In this document: positions 35,320 to 35,363 of the stretch, piece after piece
Position numbering within the stretch: position 1 is the first letter of the stretch
How the letters are laid out: the number at the start of each line of letters is the position of its first letter
From: an uncultured Cyclobacteriaceae bacterium
Lineage (GTDB): Bacteria; Bacteroidota; Bacteroidia; Cytophagales; Cyclobacteriaceae
Direction of reading: 5' to 3'
Assembly (NCBI GenBank): GCA_947492745.1
Contig: CANLOE010000078.1
Location: 1-35,363 of the forward strand
DNA: 35,363 nucleotides
Notes under the pieces: model-generated
What the model was told of the DNA's origin: nothing
Seen by the model: the letters and a program-made list of their open reading frames with translations, nothing else
Databases searched by the model: none
Translations under genes and position numbers: made by a program

Positions 35320-35363
35320 ATTTATAGGCCTGCTTTGTTTTGAAATCCCTGATAAGGGCATCG

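Overview
The window looks like chromosomal DNA from a Bacteroidota bacterium, most likely a marine, polysaccharide-degrading member. Four secreted proteins end in type IX secretion (T9SS) type A-like C-terminal domains, a trait restricted to this phylum. Two of them look like algal-polysaccharide enzymes, and the right half is a Bacteroidota-style RHS locus. Genus cannot be told from the sequence. No tRNA, rRNA or CRISPR was seen.

Left part (1-15.9 kb): a frameshifted VOC-family gene (minus strand, ~322-715). A GH16 agarase/porphyranase-like enzyme (1342-3240) and a large right-handed beta-helix protein (3586-7005), both with a ricin-type lectin module and a T9SS tail, and a rho-independent terminator after the second. 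A secreted S9 serine peptidase (8513-10567). A minus-strand calcium-binding TSP3-repeat protein (10818-12284). A choice-of-anchor I beta-propeller protein (13014-14894). The wide intergenic spaces carry copies of several dispersed repeats. One 90-bp family preserves a reading frame among its copies. One composite copy is split by a 402-bp insertion flanked by an 8-bp direct repeat. A 159-bp palindromic element at 15276-15434 has a second, inverted copy at the window start.

Right part (16.1-35.3 kb): a co-directional cluster of eight genes, probably one operon. It encodes a small beta-barrel-like protein, a secreted protein, a lipoprotein, a 1600-aa giant shell-type protein of the kind that accompanies Bacteroidota RHS proteins, a 940-aa PKD/Ig-like protein with an RHS-like tail, a LolA-like periplasmic protein, a 2392-aa RHS protein and a lipoprotein immunity candidate. 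All eight have Sec signal peptides or lipoprotein signals. The RHS protein ends in a variable tip with an HETGH zinc-peptidase motif. Base composition drops sharply just before the tip (36/60 G+C at 33001-33060, 16/60 at 33841-33900, 15/60 at 34561-34620) and stays low through the lipoprotein gene. The tip and lipoprotein therefore look like an acquired toxin/immunity cassette.

The most interesting proposal is a Sec-exported, multi-protein RHS shell system. It would carry a swappable metallopeptidase warhead, and a membrane-anchored lipoprotein would protect the producer's envelope.
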